NCBI GenBank assembly: GCA_965248775.1
Contig: OZ252150.1
Coordinates: 6,200,001 to 6,264,000 of the forward strand
Length of the DNA: 64,000 bases
From: JBHHUI01 sp965248775
GTDB taxonomy: Bacteria; Chloroflexota; Anaerolineae; Anaerolineales; JBHHUI01
Direction: 5' to 3'
Shown in pieces: positions 8,662 to 17,824 of the stretch (positions within the stretch are counted from its first letter, which is position 1; each line of letters starts with the position of its first letter). The notes below the pieces were generated by a model. It was not told the DNA's origin, searched no databases, and saw only the letters and a list, made by a program, of their open reading frames with translations. The position numbers and the translations under genes are program-made.

Positions 8662-10722
8662 TTATTCAATATTCTTTCTTATCACGGCGTCGACGGCCAG
8701 CACGCCCTGACCGGCAGGCAACACCATGAGCGGGTTGATATCGACCTCTATCAATTGCGCAGCACAGTCTTCTGCGAGTTGTGCCAGTGCCAGCACGGCG
8801 GTGACGATCGCAGGGCTGTCTCCCGGCGGCTGACCGCGGTGACCTTTAAGGAGCGGAGCAATTTTCAAGGATGCGAGTGCGTGCTCGACATCCGCACGTT
8901 GAATTGGGAATAGCAAAGTAACTGCATCTTGCAATAGTTCCACAAAAATACCACCCGCGCCGATGACCAAACCCAGTCCAAATTGTGCATCGCGGGTGAT
9001 GCCGAGAATCAATTCGGCCACCGGTTTGGGTGCCATTGCTTCCACCAAAAAGCGGTCACCCAAATGAAGCATGCTTGCGACGGCTGCCTGCACATCGCTC
9101 TCGTTTTGCAAGTTGAGCTGCACGCCGCCTTGGTCGGATTTATGAATCACAGTAGTGGATACTATTTTCACGGTGACCGGGTAACCGATCTCGCGCGCCA
9201 CGGATACAGCTTCCTCCCCAGTGCTGCTGCCTGCTTGTGGGGTAGGGATGCCATAACTTTTTAGCAATTCTTTGCTCTGCAGCTCGTCTAATGTCTTTAC
9301 TTCACCCATTATTGCAAAGGCGCTCACGACGGGCTGAAGTTCGGTATAGCGTTGCTGCTTCGAATATATTTGGGCGGCACCATGGATTGCAATGAGACAT
9401 TCTTCAATACCCTGCATCGGTGCAATGCCTTGCTCTATGAGCTGCTTTCGCACTGCGGAGGGGAGATTCTCCTGCAGTGTGCTGACCACGACCCCACGGC
9501 CTCCCTTTGCGGCCAGCGCGCGTTGGAAGGCACTCGTGGTCTTTAGCCAATCTGTCGGATCGCAGTTGTCTTGGCGTGGGTAGTCCAACACCTTCAATGT
9601 GATATCTTGCTTACCCTGCAACATGGCCGAAAAACAACGATACTGTGCCTCTTCATCACCCCAGATATACGTGTGATAGTCGAGCGGGTTGTTGAGAATG
9701 ACTTTCTCGCCGAGAACTTCCTGCAATCCGGCGTGCTGCTCGTCTTCCAAGGGAGACAGTGTAAGTCCCTGTACTTGGGCGAGATCGGCCATCAATGCTG
9801 CCTCGCCACCGGAGCAGCTAATGGAAGCGATGGCTGCCCCGGGAAGAGGGCCGATGATCGCCAGAAATTTCAGCGTTTCGACAAACTGTGGCAATGTGTG
9901 GACACGCGTCACACCGACGCGTTCAAAGAGGGCCTCATAAAACTGATCTGCTCCGGCCAATGAACGCGTGTGGCTCAAGGCAAGTTCGCGTCCGCGATCC
10001 GAGGTGCCGGATTTAAGTATGACTAGCGGAATGCCCAACTTAAGTGCTTTCAGAGCTACGCGCGAAAACGCAGGAATATTATCCAAACCCTCGATGTGTA
10101 ATCCAATTGCAGTCACACGCTCATCTTCAAGCAGTGCTTCGATATAGTCGTGGGTTGCGATGCCCGCCTGGTTTCCGATCGAAACCATATAAGCCAATGG
10201 CAGGGAGCGTTGCTGCATTGTCAGGCTGATGCCGATGTTGCCACTTTGGATGATGATGCCAGCGCCTTGTTCCACGCGCTCACCACCATGTTGATCGGGC
10301 CAAAGTGTGACGCCATCGAGAAAATTCAACACGCCATAACAATTGGGCCCGACAATTGCCATATCGCCCATTGCCTGCACAAGTTTTTTCTGTAGTGCAA
10401 TCCCGGCGCCGCCGACTTCGGCAAAACCCGAGGCGTAACATACCGCACCACCAGCACCAAGGTCGGCCAACTGTGAAACGATTTCAATTGTTTTCTCACG
10501 CGGGACTGCGATAAATGCAGCGTCGGGGGGGTGGGGTAATTGCGCGACCTCTGAAAAGCAAGAACGTCCCTCTATGCTCTTCCGACCCGGATTGACGGGC
10601 CATATCTCGCCACCATACCCGATCTTGTCGCATTGGCGGATCACTTCGGCAGCAATTTCGCCTCCCACAACGGCGATGGTTTCCGGACGCAGCATCCGCT
10701 GCAGCGCAGCAATTCTGGTCAC
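8662..10722 (-). CDS. Acyl-CoA synthetase (ADP-forming), acetate-CoA ligase family
   Basis: 686 residues with the fused domain order of NDP-forming acyl-CoA synthetases: CoA-binding Rossmann domain (1-130), succinyl-CoA-ligase-like flavodoxin domains (about 140-450) and a C-terminal ATP-grasp domain (about 480-680, with GYPVTVKIVS and EVDINPLMV). The phospho-histidine loop reads LSHTRSLAG; the residue after HT is Arg instead of the common Gly. In this cluster it could activate carboxylates such as betaine-type acids. A second, broken copy is at 39016-41100. Confidence 0.85.
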   Translation of the reverse strand: MTRIAALQRMLRPETIAVVGGEIAAEVIRQCDKIGYGGEIWPVNPGRKSIEGRSCFSEVAQLPHPPDAAFIAVPREKTIEIVSQLADLGAGGAVCYASGFAEVGGAGIALQKKLVQAMGDMAIVGPNCYGVLNFLDGVTLWPDQHGGERVEQGAGIIIQSGNIGISLTMQQRSLPLAYMVSIGNQAGIATHDYIEALLEDERVTAIGLHIEGLDNIPAFSRVALKALKLGIPLVILKSGTSDRGRELALSHTRSLAGADQFYEALFERVGVTRVHTLPQFVETLKFLAIIGPLPGAAIASISCSGGEAALMADLAQVQGLTLSPLEDEQHAGLQEVLGEKVILNNPLDYHTYIWGDEEAQYRCFSAMLQGKQDITLKVLDYPRQDNCDPTDWLKTTSAFQRALAAKGGRGVVVSTLQENLPSAVRKQLIEQGIAPMQGIEECLIAIHGAAQIYSKQQRYTELQPVVSAFAIMGEVKTLDELQSKELLKSYGIPTPQAGSSTGEEAVSVAREIGYPVTVKIVSTTVIHKSDQGGVQLNLQNESDVQAAVASMLHLGDRFLVEAMAPKPVAELILGITRDAQFGLGLVIGAGGIFVELLQDAVTLLFPIQRADVEHALASLKIAPLLKGHRGQPPGDSPAIVTAVLALAQLAEDCAAQLIEVDINPLMVLPAGQGVLAVDAVIRKNIE

Positions 10723-10876
10723 GCGATCACCAACCTACACCCTGATATCGATGGAAATACTATGTTTTTCCAGGTGCGTTCTGAGAAAATCGTGGTGAGC
10801 AAAGCGCGCCGGCGCGCCTTCGAATGCAACATTAATGGCTGCTTGAGATCATCGTGCTCGATAGCGATGTGTTCAT

Positions 10877-12037
10877 CTATTGTTCGTACGGCCGCAGCAG
10901 CGCGCGGGAAATGATGTGGCGCTGGATTTCGCTCGTGCCATCCCAAATGCGTTCGACACGCGCGTCGCGCCACATGCGTACAATCGGGTTCTCTTCTGCG
11001 ATGCCCATACCCCCGAAAACTTGTACAGCATTATCCGTGAGGCGCGCAAGCATCTCGGTGGAGTAGAGCTTGGCCTTTGCGAAATCTTCATCCTTCGCCA
11101 TACCCTGATCGTGCTTCCAAGCTGCTTGTAGAGTTAGCAATTGAGCCGCTTCGAGTTCCGTTGCCATGTCTGCAAGCTTGAAGGAGGTGCCCTGAAATTT
11201 GCCGATGGCGCGGCCAAATTGCTTACGCGTAGCAGCCCATTCCTGGCAGAGTTCGATGGCGCGTTGTCCACGCCCCAGGCAGAAGGCCGCCACGGAAAGA
11301 CGCGTTGACCCCAGCCATTCGTTGGCGACATCGAAGCCATGATGCTCTTCGCCGAGAATATTGGCAACCGGCACGCGGCAGTTTTCAAATGCCAGGATGC
11401 AATTGTTGTAGCCGCGATGCGAGACAACTTCATAGCCTTTCTTGACTGTGAAACCCGGGGTGTCCATATCCACCAGGAATGAAGTGATTTTCGTGCGTAC
11501 GCCACGCGGAGTCTGCTCCTCACCGCTAGCGGCAAACAGGATCACATAGTCCGCCAGATCTGCATGGCTAATGAAGTGTTTTGTGCCGTTCAACACGTAC
11601 TCGTCGCCATCGCGTTCGGCGCGCGTTTCCATGGAGCGCAGGTCAGAACCGGCATTCGGCTCGGACATTGCAAGGCAATCGTGACGCTCGCCGAGGATCG
11701 TCGGCACCAGATATTTCTCAATCTGTTCGCCTTTGCAGGCCCGTAAGATACTGCTGGGGCGCGTGACAAAATGCTGCAACGCAAAACTGGTACGGCCCAG
11801 TTCGCGTTCCATCAGGACCAAAGAGATGTTGTCCAGATCTACGCCACCATGCTCCTCCGGCATATTGGCGGCGTATAACCCGGAATCGAGCGCCTTCTGA
11901 ATAATCTGTTTTTGCAACTCCGGTCGCACCGCATTGCTCTTTTCGACTTCGTCCTCATAGGGCATCAGTTCGTTCTCGACGAAGGTGCGGACAGTTTTGA
12001 CGATCATATTTTGTTCGTCTGTTAGACCCAGGTTCAT
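10877..12037 (-). CDS. Acyl-CoA dehydrogenase
   Basis: 386 residues, standard length. N-terminal helical domain, FAD-binding loop LAMSEPNAGSDLRSMET (about 121-137), and C-terminal helical domain with RKQFGRAIGKFQ and QVFGGMGIAEENPIVRMWRD. The usual catalytic segment Y/W-E-GTSEIQ reads WDGTSEIQR, so Asp replaces the expected Glu near residue 368. Its start overlaps the stop of the carnitine dehydrogenase fusion by four bases, so the two are coupled. A CaiA-like role on carnitine-derived CoA esters is possible but not shown. Confidence 0.85.
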   Translation of the reverse strand: MNLGLTDEQNMIVKTVRTFVENELMPYEDEVEKSNAVRPELQKQIIQKALDSGLYAANMPEEHGGVDLDNISLVLMERELGRTSFALQHFVTRPSSILRACKGEQIEKYLVPTILGERHDCLAMSEPNAGSDLRSMETRAERDGDEYVLNGTKHFISHADLADYVILFAASGEEQTPRGVRTKITSFLVDMDTPGFTVKKGYEVVSHRGYNNCILAFENCRVPVANILGEEHHGFDVANEWLGSTRLSVAAFCLGRGQRAIELCQEWAATRKQFGRAIGKFQGTSFKLADMATELEAAQLLTLQAAWKHDQGMAKDEDFAKAKLYSTEMLARLTDNAVQVFGGMGIAEENPIVRMWRDARVERIWDGTSEIQRHIISRALLRPYEQ

Positions 12038-13542
12038 GTTGACGATGCTCCGGCGTTATTGGGCACAGACATTTGGTGGCCCACTTGCTCGGGGATTTGA
12101 AGCTCCTGCTGTGCCTGCATGATGGCTGTCAGTGCTGCGAACACATTCGGCTGTATGGGTGTAACACTGGCCGCCTCCGTATCCACGTGCAACAACATCT
12201 GCTCGGCTGTTGAGAGAAGTTCGTCGGAGATGTCGTGATACATATGATGGAAAATGTGAAGTCTTTTAGAGTCCAATCCAAGCAATTGCGTCGTAATGCG
12301 CAGTGGCTCACCGCTGCCGACCTCTTGGTAGAAGTTGACATGCGTCTCGACAGTGTAAAACGAATGGCCGCCAGCACGATAGTCTTCGTTGATCCCTACA
12401 GAGCGAAAGAGCACATCGGAGGCATCGCCGAACGCCGTCAGAAAGCTGGCCTCGGTCATGTGTCCGTTGTAGTCGATCCAGTTAGGGTCCACTGCGCAGT
12501 TGTATAGTTGGAGCGGGCTATCCACTTCATCAACTCGGCCCAAACGGCTAGTTTCGCGGAGCATGTAACGCTTCCTATTCAACTCGGCGATGACATTCCC
12601 GGCTGCATATTCGTGTTGCCGCAAGGTGCGCATGATGCCGATCAGGCAATCATCGCGCAGTTGCTCCAACGCGCGGATGCTTTGGCCGGCCGTCTGCTGT
12701 TCCGTACCCGCCACCATCCTGTCAATCAACTGCTCGCTCAGTTCCGGTGCCTGCAGCTTTGTCCAGGGCAATTGTAGCGCCGGGCCGAACTGTTCGAGCA
12801 TATGCCGCATGCCACCTTCGCCGCCCGCCAGATGGAACGTGAGACAGGTGCCCATGATCGCCCAGCGGAGTCCCGGTCCGTAAATTACGGCGTCATCGAT
12901 CTCTTCCGTTGTTGCGATGCCGTCGTTGACAAGATGCAGGGCTTCCCGCCAGAGCGCTTCCTGCAGGCGGTCTGAAATATAGCCATCGATTTCATTGCGC
13001 ACATGCAAAGGGTGCATCCCGATCCCGCGATAGAATTCCATCGCCCGCTGAATATATTCAGTTTGAGTTTGCTTTCCGCCTACCACCTCGACAAGTGGCA
13101 ACAAATATACCGGGTTAAAGGGGTGCCCAATGACAAGCCTCTCGGGATGTGCGCAGTTTGCCTGAATGTGAGTCGGCAATAGGCCGGATGAACTGGAAGC
13201 GATCACAATCCCTGCCGGAGTGCTGGCATCAATCTGCTGTAGCAGATCACGCTTAAGTTCTTCGCGCTCGGGGGCACATTCCTGGACGAAGTGTGCAGCA
13301 GCACAGGTCTCTGCGATGCTTTCCGCAAAACGGAGGCGGCCTCGATCGGCGCCCGGCATCAGGCCTAGTTTTACCAGGGCTGGCCAGGCGTTATCAATTG
13401 CAGCTTGCATCCGCTCGGCGGCTCCCGGAGCCGGATCGGTGGCAACCACATCCAATCCGTGGGCGAGGAAGCGCGCCGCCCAACCGGAACCGATGACACC
13501 CGTGCCGACGATTCCCACACGTCGAATCTGATCAGTTTTCAT
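12034..13542 (-). CDS. Carnitine 3-dehydrogenase fused to hotdog thioesterase
   Basis: 502 residues. Residues 1-320 are a 3-hydroxyacyl-CoA-dehydrogenase-type NAD enzyme (GIVGTGVIGSGWAARFL, HPFNPVYLLPLVEVVGG); the carnitine dehydrogenase subgroup is the best match from memory. Residues about 345-480 are a hotdog thioesterase (PNWIDYNGHMTEASFL, YTVETHVNFYQEV). Such dehydrogenase-thioesterase fusions act at both ends of carnitine breakdown: oxidation to 3-dehydrocarnitine and hydrolysis of betainyl-CoA. The BKACE gene that would supply the middle step is 35 bases upstream. The thioesterase half resembles the stand-alone protein at 33292-33807. Confidence 0.85.
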   Translation of the reverse strand: MKTDQIRRVGIVGTGVIGSGWAARFLAHGLDVVATDPAPGAAERMQAAIDNAWPALVKLGLMPGADRGRLRFAESIAETCAAAHFVQECAPEREELKRDLLQQIDASTPAGIVIASSSSGLLPTHIQANCAHPERLVIGHPFNPVYLLPLVEVVGGKQTQTEYIQRAMEFYRGIGMHPLHVRNEIDGYISDRLQEALWREALHLVNDGIATTEEIDDAVIYGPGLRWAIMGTCLTFHLAGGEGGMRHMLEQFGPALQLPWTKLQAPELSEQLIDRMVAGTEQQTAGQSIRALEQLRDDCLIGIMRTLRQHEYAAGNVIAELNRKRYMLRETSRLGRVDEVDSPLQLYNCAVDPNWIDYNGHMTEASFLTAFGDASDVLFRSVGINEDYRAGGHSFYTVETHVNFYQEVGSGEPLRITTQLLGLDSKRLHIFHHMYHDISDELLSTAEQMLLHVDTEAASVTPIQPNVFAALTAIMQAQQELQIPEQVGHQMSVPNNAGASST

Positions 13543-13577
13543 ATTTGCGATTCGACTATTGGGAGCGATCGGCGACG

Positions 13578-14510
13578 CTAGAACTTGACCTGATCAGCGC
13601 CTTTGAGCGCAAAGCGTTCGCGTGCTTCAGCTGGGGTGGCCAGCTCGAGTGAAAGCTCCTTAAGAATGCGCTTCACCTTTTCAACATAATCTGCGTTAGA
13701 TTCCGCAAGTTTGCCCTTGCTCAGATAGAGGTTGTCCTCCATGCCCACACGCACACTGCAGCCCATCAATGCGCCAACAGTGATCAGATTGAATTGATGC
13801 CGACCGCCGCCCAAAACAGCAAGCTCGCAATCATCGCCGAGCAGGCGCTCGGCCGTGCGCACCATGAAGACCACATTGTCGATGTCCGGTCCGATGCCCC
13901 CGAGCGTGTTGATGACCATTTGCACCATGATCGGCGCTTGCACCAGACCCTGATTGGCGTAGTACGCCAGCGTATACAAATGCCCGATATCGTAAGCTTC
14001 AAACTCCAGCCGCGTTCCGGTCTCATTCTGGAGGAACTTGAGCATATACTCGATGTCCGCGAAGCTGCTGGCGAACGGTTCGGTGCGGGTTGATTCAAGA
14101 AAATCTTCTTCCCAATCAAATTGCCACTTATCTTTGTATTTGGGAATCATCGGAAAGCTGCCATAGTTCATCGTGCCCAAATTGCAGGAACACAGTTCCG
14201 GCTGCAACTTTCGCACAACATTCAGACGCTCATCAATTGTTTGGCCGGTGGCGCCACCGGTCGTCATATTTATAATCGCATCCGACTCAGCCTTAATGCG
14301 CACCGCATACTCCTGGAAAATTTCCGGATCGGAAGAAGGACTGCCATCAAGTGCATTGCGAGCATGAATATGAATGATGGCTGCCCCGGCGTTGGCTGCA
14401 GCGATAGCATCTGCGGCCAGATGTTCGGCTTTGTATGGTAAATGTGGCGACATGGAGGGAGTGAAACTTGCCCCGGTGACAGCGCAGGTAACGATTACAT
14501 TTTTAGGCAT
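13578..14510 (-). CDS. BKACE-family beta-keto acid cleavage enzyme (likely 3-dehydrocarnitine cleavage)
   Basis: 310 residues of the DUF849/BKACE family: VIVTCAVTGA at the start, the zinc-ligand pair AAIIHIHARN near 45-55, and TTGGATGQTIDER near 83-95. These Zn enzymes condense a beta-keto acid with acetyl-CoA, giving acetoacetate and a new CoA ester. Next to carnitine dehydrogenase/thioesterase the likely substrate is 3-dehydrocarnitine, product betainyl-CoA. It follows the IclR gene and an amidohydrolase remnant on the same strand. Confidence 0.85.
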   Translation of the reverse strand: MPKNVIVTCAVTGASFTPSMSPHLPYKAEHLAADAIAAANAGAAIIHIHARNALDGSPSSDPEIFQEYAVRIKAESDAIINMTTGGATGQTIDERLNVVRKLQPELCSCNLGTMNYGSFPMIPKYKDKWQFDWEEDFLESTRTEPFASSFADIEYMLKFLQNETGTRLEFEAYDIGHLYTLAYYANQGLVQAPIMVQMVINTLGGIGPDIDNVVFMVRTAERLLGDDCELAVLGGGRHQFNLITVGALMGCSVRVGMEDNLYLSKGKLAESNADYVEKVKRILKELSLELATPAEARERFALKGADQVKF

Positions 14511-14555
14511 ACGAATACTCCTGTTGAGACAATCGGACGGGAGCGCGCTTTGAAT

Positions 14556-14753
14556 TTATTGAACTTGGGGTAGTCGTTTGTACACGGCCCGCCTATGCTC
14601 AACTAGATGAAGCCATGGCCTATGTCTATGCGGAAAGGAATCGTGGTCACCGGGCAACCCGCCGCGTTCGAAATAATCATGGCTGTTGCAGTCCAGATAC
14701 GGCAGCAAGACTCGCGCAGACGTCCAATCGTTGTGTACGTCACAATCGATCAA
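14556..14753 (-). pseudogene. Amidohydrolase N-terminal remnant
   Basis: About 50 codons reading IDCDVHNDWTSARVLLPYL, then a YFERGGLPG and PHRHRPWLH segment. This is the N-terminus of metal-dependent amidohydrolases of the DxH type; homology stops after HRPWLH and the frame ends at 14556, so some 300 codons are missing. A TTG start would overlap the IclR stop (TTGA). Probably a deletion relic between IclR and BKACE. Confidence 0.6.
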
Positions 14754-15535
14754 TTCAATTTATTCTTTTGCTCTGGTTGGAGCACGTGCATGCTTTGTCT
14801 AGCTGTAATAGATTCAGCGGTCTGCACTGCCTCTGTGGTAATCTCTTTCTCGCGTTTGTGGGGCAGGCGGTAAGCAGGTCCGCTCACTGCGATGGCAGCA
14901 ATGACGCTCTGAGACGCATCTTTTATCGGCGCAGCGAATCCGACCAGGCCATCTTCATATTCGTCGCGTGCCCAGCCGTAGCCCTTCTTGCGAACTTCTT
15001 TGAGATGCGCGCGTAAGGCAGCCGAGCTATTAATCGTCTTGCGGGCAAATGTTTCAATTGGCTGTGCCAGATAGTTATCCAGTTCGGACGGAGAAAGATT
15101 GGCGAGGAAGAGTTTACCTGCAGATACGGTATGCATGGGCGTACGAGTGCCGGCCCAGGCACGCGGCCGAATCTGATAAGTGCTATCTACCTGATCGGCG
15201 TAATAGACCAGATCGCCGTCCGGCAGACAGAGGCAGACCGTTTCACTTATGCCTCGCACCAACTCCAGAATATAAGGACGCGCGATTGCCGTCAATTGCT
15301 GGGCGGATGGAATCTGAGCGGTGAGGGAGAAGATACTCGGACCAAGTCGATATGAATCGGCATTCGGAACGCGCTCAACGGCTGAGACGGATTCCATAGT
15401 TCAGAGTAGTCTGATCACGGTGGGGCGCGGCAGATCTACATGTTTCGCGAGCAAGCTCGCTCCAGCGCCCTCCGGAAAGGCGCTCAATGCTTGGAGAACG
15501 GTGAAGGCGCGTTCGACAGATTGAACTAAAGGCAT
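14750..15535 (-). pseudogene. IclR-family regulator with in-frame TGA
   Basis: From ATG at 15535 the first 44 codons encode a winged-helix N-terminus (QSVERAFTVLQALSAFPEG ... LPRPTVIRLL). Codon 45 is TGA (15401-15403). The same frame then continues with SAVERVPNADSYRLGPSIFS and the whole IclR effector domain to 14750. Total length with the stop read through is 261 residues, normal for IclR. The TGA falls at the end of the recognition helix region, separating DNA-binding from effector domain. Reinitiation at the ATG two codons later (15397) would make only an effector domain. It probably once controlled the carnitine block. Confidence 0.85.
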
Positions 15536-15689
15536 GTTCTTTCTATGGATATCATTCGAGATGCGAGCGTAAAGCTAATCGATTTTTTTGTGTATGTCAA
15601 TAGATTCCCGCGTAGACACATTAACACTGTCATAAAATCTACCTGGACCAGAGCAATTTCTTAGCGGTCTTCGGCGCCAGGTTTTTGGG

Positions 15690-15714
15690 GCACACATTCG
15701 TGCTATTGGTGTGC
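15690..15714. promoter_or_regulatory. Inverted repeat in the IclR/LysE divergent promoter region
   Basis: GCACAC at 15690-15695 and GTGTGC at 15709-15714 form a dyad with 13-nt spacing in the 250-bp region between the divergent IclR and LysE genes. It could be an operator of IclR, but only position and symmetry support this. Confidence 0.3.
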
Positions 15715-15787
15715 GACTGTTATATCACAGATTTGCTAGGATCAGCGTACACATGCAACTTGGCCCATGAAACTTGCGAGGACTGAA

Positions 15788-16384
15788 ATGATTGACGATT
15801 TGTTCCCACTGATATCGTTTGTTGTAATTACGACATTTACACCGGGGCCCAACAATATCTCCAGCGCTTCGATGGGTGTTTTGCATGGCTTTCGGAAAAC
15901 ACTGAACTTTCTATTCGGGATTGCAGCTGGATTCTTCCTGATGATGCTGGTTGCGGCCTGGGTCTCAAAGTCGTTGCTCGGATTCTTTCCTAATCTTGAA
16001 CCGACTTTACGGCTCGTTGGCGCTGCCTACATTCTGTATCTCGCATACGCCACCTTGAAGGCGAGCATTACGTTCGCAGCGAAAGATGTAAAGCCATTGG
16101 GCTTCGGTCAGGGCTTCCTGCTCCAGTTGTTGAATCCCAAGCTTGTGGTCTACGGGCTGACTCTATTTTCGACGTTTTTGGCTGCGATAACAAGCAACGT
16201 CGGGTGGTTGTTGCTCTCTGTACTTCTACTGACCCTGACTGCCTTTAGCGCCACCTCAAGCTGGGCGTTGTTTGGCACGGCGATCCGTACGTATTTGCAT
16301 CAGCCGCGGGTGCAGACAATTGTAAATACCATCCTCGCACTCTTATTGGTTTACACCGCAATCGATCTGGCGGGTTTTATTTGA
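15788..16384 (+). CDS. LysE/RhtB-family translocator
   Basis: 198 residues. I start at 15788 because GAGGA sits 6 bases upstream and LysE proteins typically begin just before the first helix; an in-frame ATG at 15767 lacks a good site. TPGPNN near residue 21-26 is the family signature (FTPGPNNISSASMGVLHG), followed by five to six membrane segments. Exports amino acids or related solutes across the inner membrane. Divergent from IclR, so possibly part of the same regulon. Confidence 0.85.
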   Translation: MIDDLFPLISFVVITTFTPGPNNISSASMGVLHGFRKTLNFLFGIAAGFFLMMLVAAWVSKSLLGFFPNLEPTLRLVGAAYILYLAYATLKASITFAAKDVKPLGFGQGFLLQLLNPKLVVYGLTLFSTFLAAITSNVGWLLLSVLLLTLTAFSATSSWALFGTAIRTYLHQPRVQTIVNTILALLLVYTAIDLAGFI

Positions 16385-16592
16385 CGTTATCGTTTAGGGG
16401 TCAGTAGGTTTGAGTTAGATGGGGTTAAGTGTGGGGGCGCAGACTCTCACGCGCCAATTTTGCAGAGTCTATCGTTCGACAGCTGAACAACGAAACATAT
16501 GTGCTCTAGTTTCCGCTAAGTGAGGGGTTGCAAAAAGGCGACTGGCATGGCAATAATTGTCTTATCGACCAAGAAAGGACAATCATCGCTAG

Positions 16593-17795
16593 ATGCCAAT
16601 CGCCGTCGCTCACACTATACACGCAATTGAAATGGTTGTGAAAGACTTGCCCATCGGCACCAATCTGGCCCTGATGCATCTGCTGTGGACGCTGCTGAGC
16701 GGCGCGTTGTTGCGTAGCCGCGCTGCGATCTTTCCGGCGTTGCTGACGCGCGGTTTCTCGGTGGCGGAAGCACGACGGAGTTGGGCAGCGTTGCGCGGAG
16801 GCGTATGGCGTATCGGCGACCTGATCCAGGCCTGGCGAGTGCATGTGTTGAGTGCCGGTCAGTGGCAAGAGCATGTACATGGCGGCTACCGTCCCGTGGC
16901 GGTGGACCTGACAGCCTTTCCCCGTCTCGCCGCCGGGGCGAGGTGGCGCCCACGGCTGAAGGGCTGGCTGGGCAAGCATTTCAACAGTATCGCCGGACGC
17001 GCTTTACCGGCCGTGGTGTTGGGCGTTGTCACACATGTCGGGCAGATCGAGCTGCAACGCGTGCCGCTGCTTAAGAGCATCCTGCGCGCGCGTGGCAAAC
17101 AAATGCGCGAAGCGGACCTGAAAGTCGATCTGCTGCGCCAACTCGGACACACCCTGGAACCAGACGAAGTCGCCGTGCTAGACGCAGGATTCAAGCTCTC
17201 TGGCATCCAGGCTGCAAACATAACGCGCTTCGTGGTACGCCTTGCAGCCAACTGTACCGCGCGACGCAACGACCTGCCGGAATTCAAAAGACGCGGCCGT
17301 AAGCCCGAATATGGTGTCCTGATAAGACCACTGCCGCGCAAACGCAAGGGACATGTACTCCCCGCCACCCTACCGGACTTCGTGACCGAGTTCAGCGTCG
17401 ACGGTCGCACGATCCATGCGAAGGGTTGGCACGAGGTCGTCTTGGCCAATGTCAAAGCTGGACCGCAAGCCACTACATTCGACATTCTGGTGTTTGAAGA
17501 CCCGCTGTATGACAAGCCGCTCATACTGGGCACTCTGCTCCGGGTGCTACCGAAGACCATTCTGGATTTGCCCAGCCCCGGCTGGACGGGGTACACCGAC
17601 CGCTGGCCGGTGGAACAAGTGCCGCTGTCGGCCAAGCAAATGCTCGGTGCTCACCGACAGTTCGTTTCCGCCCCGGAATGTTGTCAGCGCTTCTCCGAAC
17701 TGGCCTTGCTGGCCGGCTCGATGTTGACATACCAGGCTGCAGTGTTGCCAGCGCTCCCAACTGGCTTCTGGGATCGGCAACCGCGCATCGCGTAG
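16593..17795 (+). CDS. DDE transposase (IS4-like), C-terminus truncated by a hairpin insertion
   Basis: 400 residues. Candidate DDE residues are in AVDLTAFPRL (about 108), VAVLDAGFKLS (about 196) and YTDRWPVEQVPL (about 335). The reading frame stops at TAG 17793-17795, which belongs to an inserted palindrome. If the 32 bases 17793-17824 are removed the frame continues for about 22 codons (DARPPAPVIGPRDFSKRRPT) to a natural TGA near 17887. So the ancestral protein was about 422 residues. Confidence 0.75.
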   Translation: MPIAVAHTIHAIEMVVKDLPIGTNLALMHLLWTLLSGALLRSRAAIFPALLTRGFSVAEARRSWAALRGGVWRIGDLIQAWRVHVLSAGQWQEHVHGGYRPVAVDLTAFPRLAAGARWRPRLKGWLGKHFNSIAGRALPAVVLGVVTHVGQIELQRVPLLKSILRARGKQMREADLKVDLLRQLGHTLEPDEVAVLDAGFKLSGIQAANITRFVVRLAANCTARRNDLPEFKRRGRKPEYGVLIRPLPRKRKGHVLPATLPDFVTEFSVDGRTIHAKGWHEVVLANVKAGPQATTFDILVFEDPLYDKPLILGTLLRVLPKTILDLPSPGWTGYTDRWPVEQVPLSAKQMLGAHRQFVSAPECCQRFSELALLAGSMLTYQAAVLPALPTGFWDRQPRIA

Positions 17796-17824
17796 CACCC
17801 TGTCGGGTGCAACCCGACAAGGGA
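17793..17824. repeat. Short palindromic element at the IS4-like transposase 3' end
   Basis: Hairpin with arms CCCTGTCGGGT and ACCCGACAAGGG around a GCA loop, with one bulged A. Removal of 32 bp restores the transposase frame. The arms match, in reverse complement, the 28-bp elements at 20426-20453 and 44896-44923. Confidence 0.7.
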
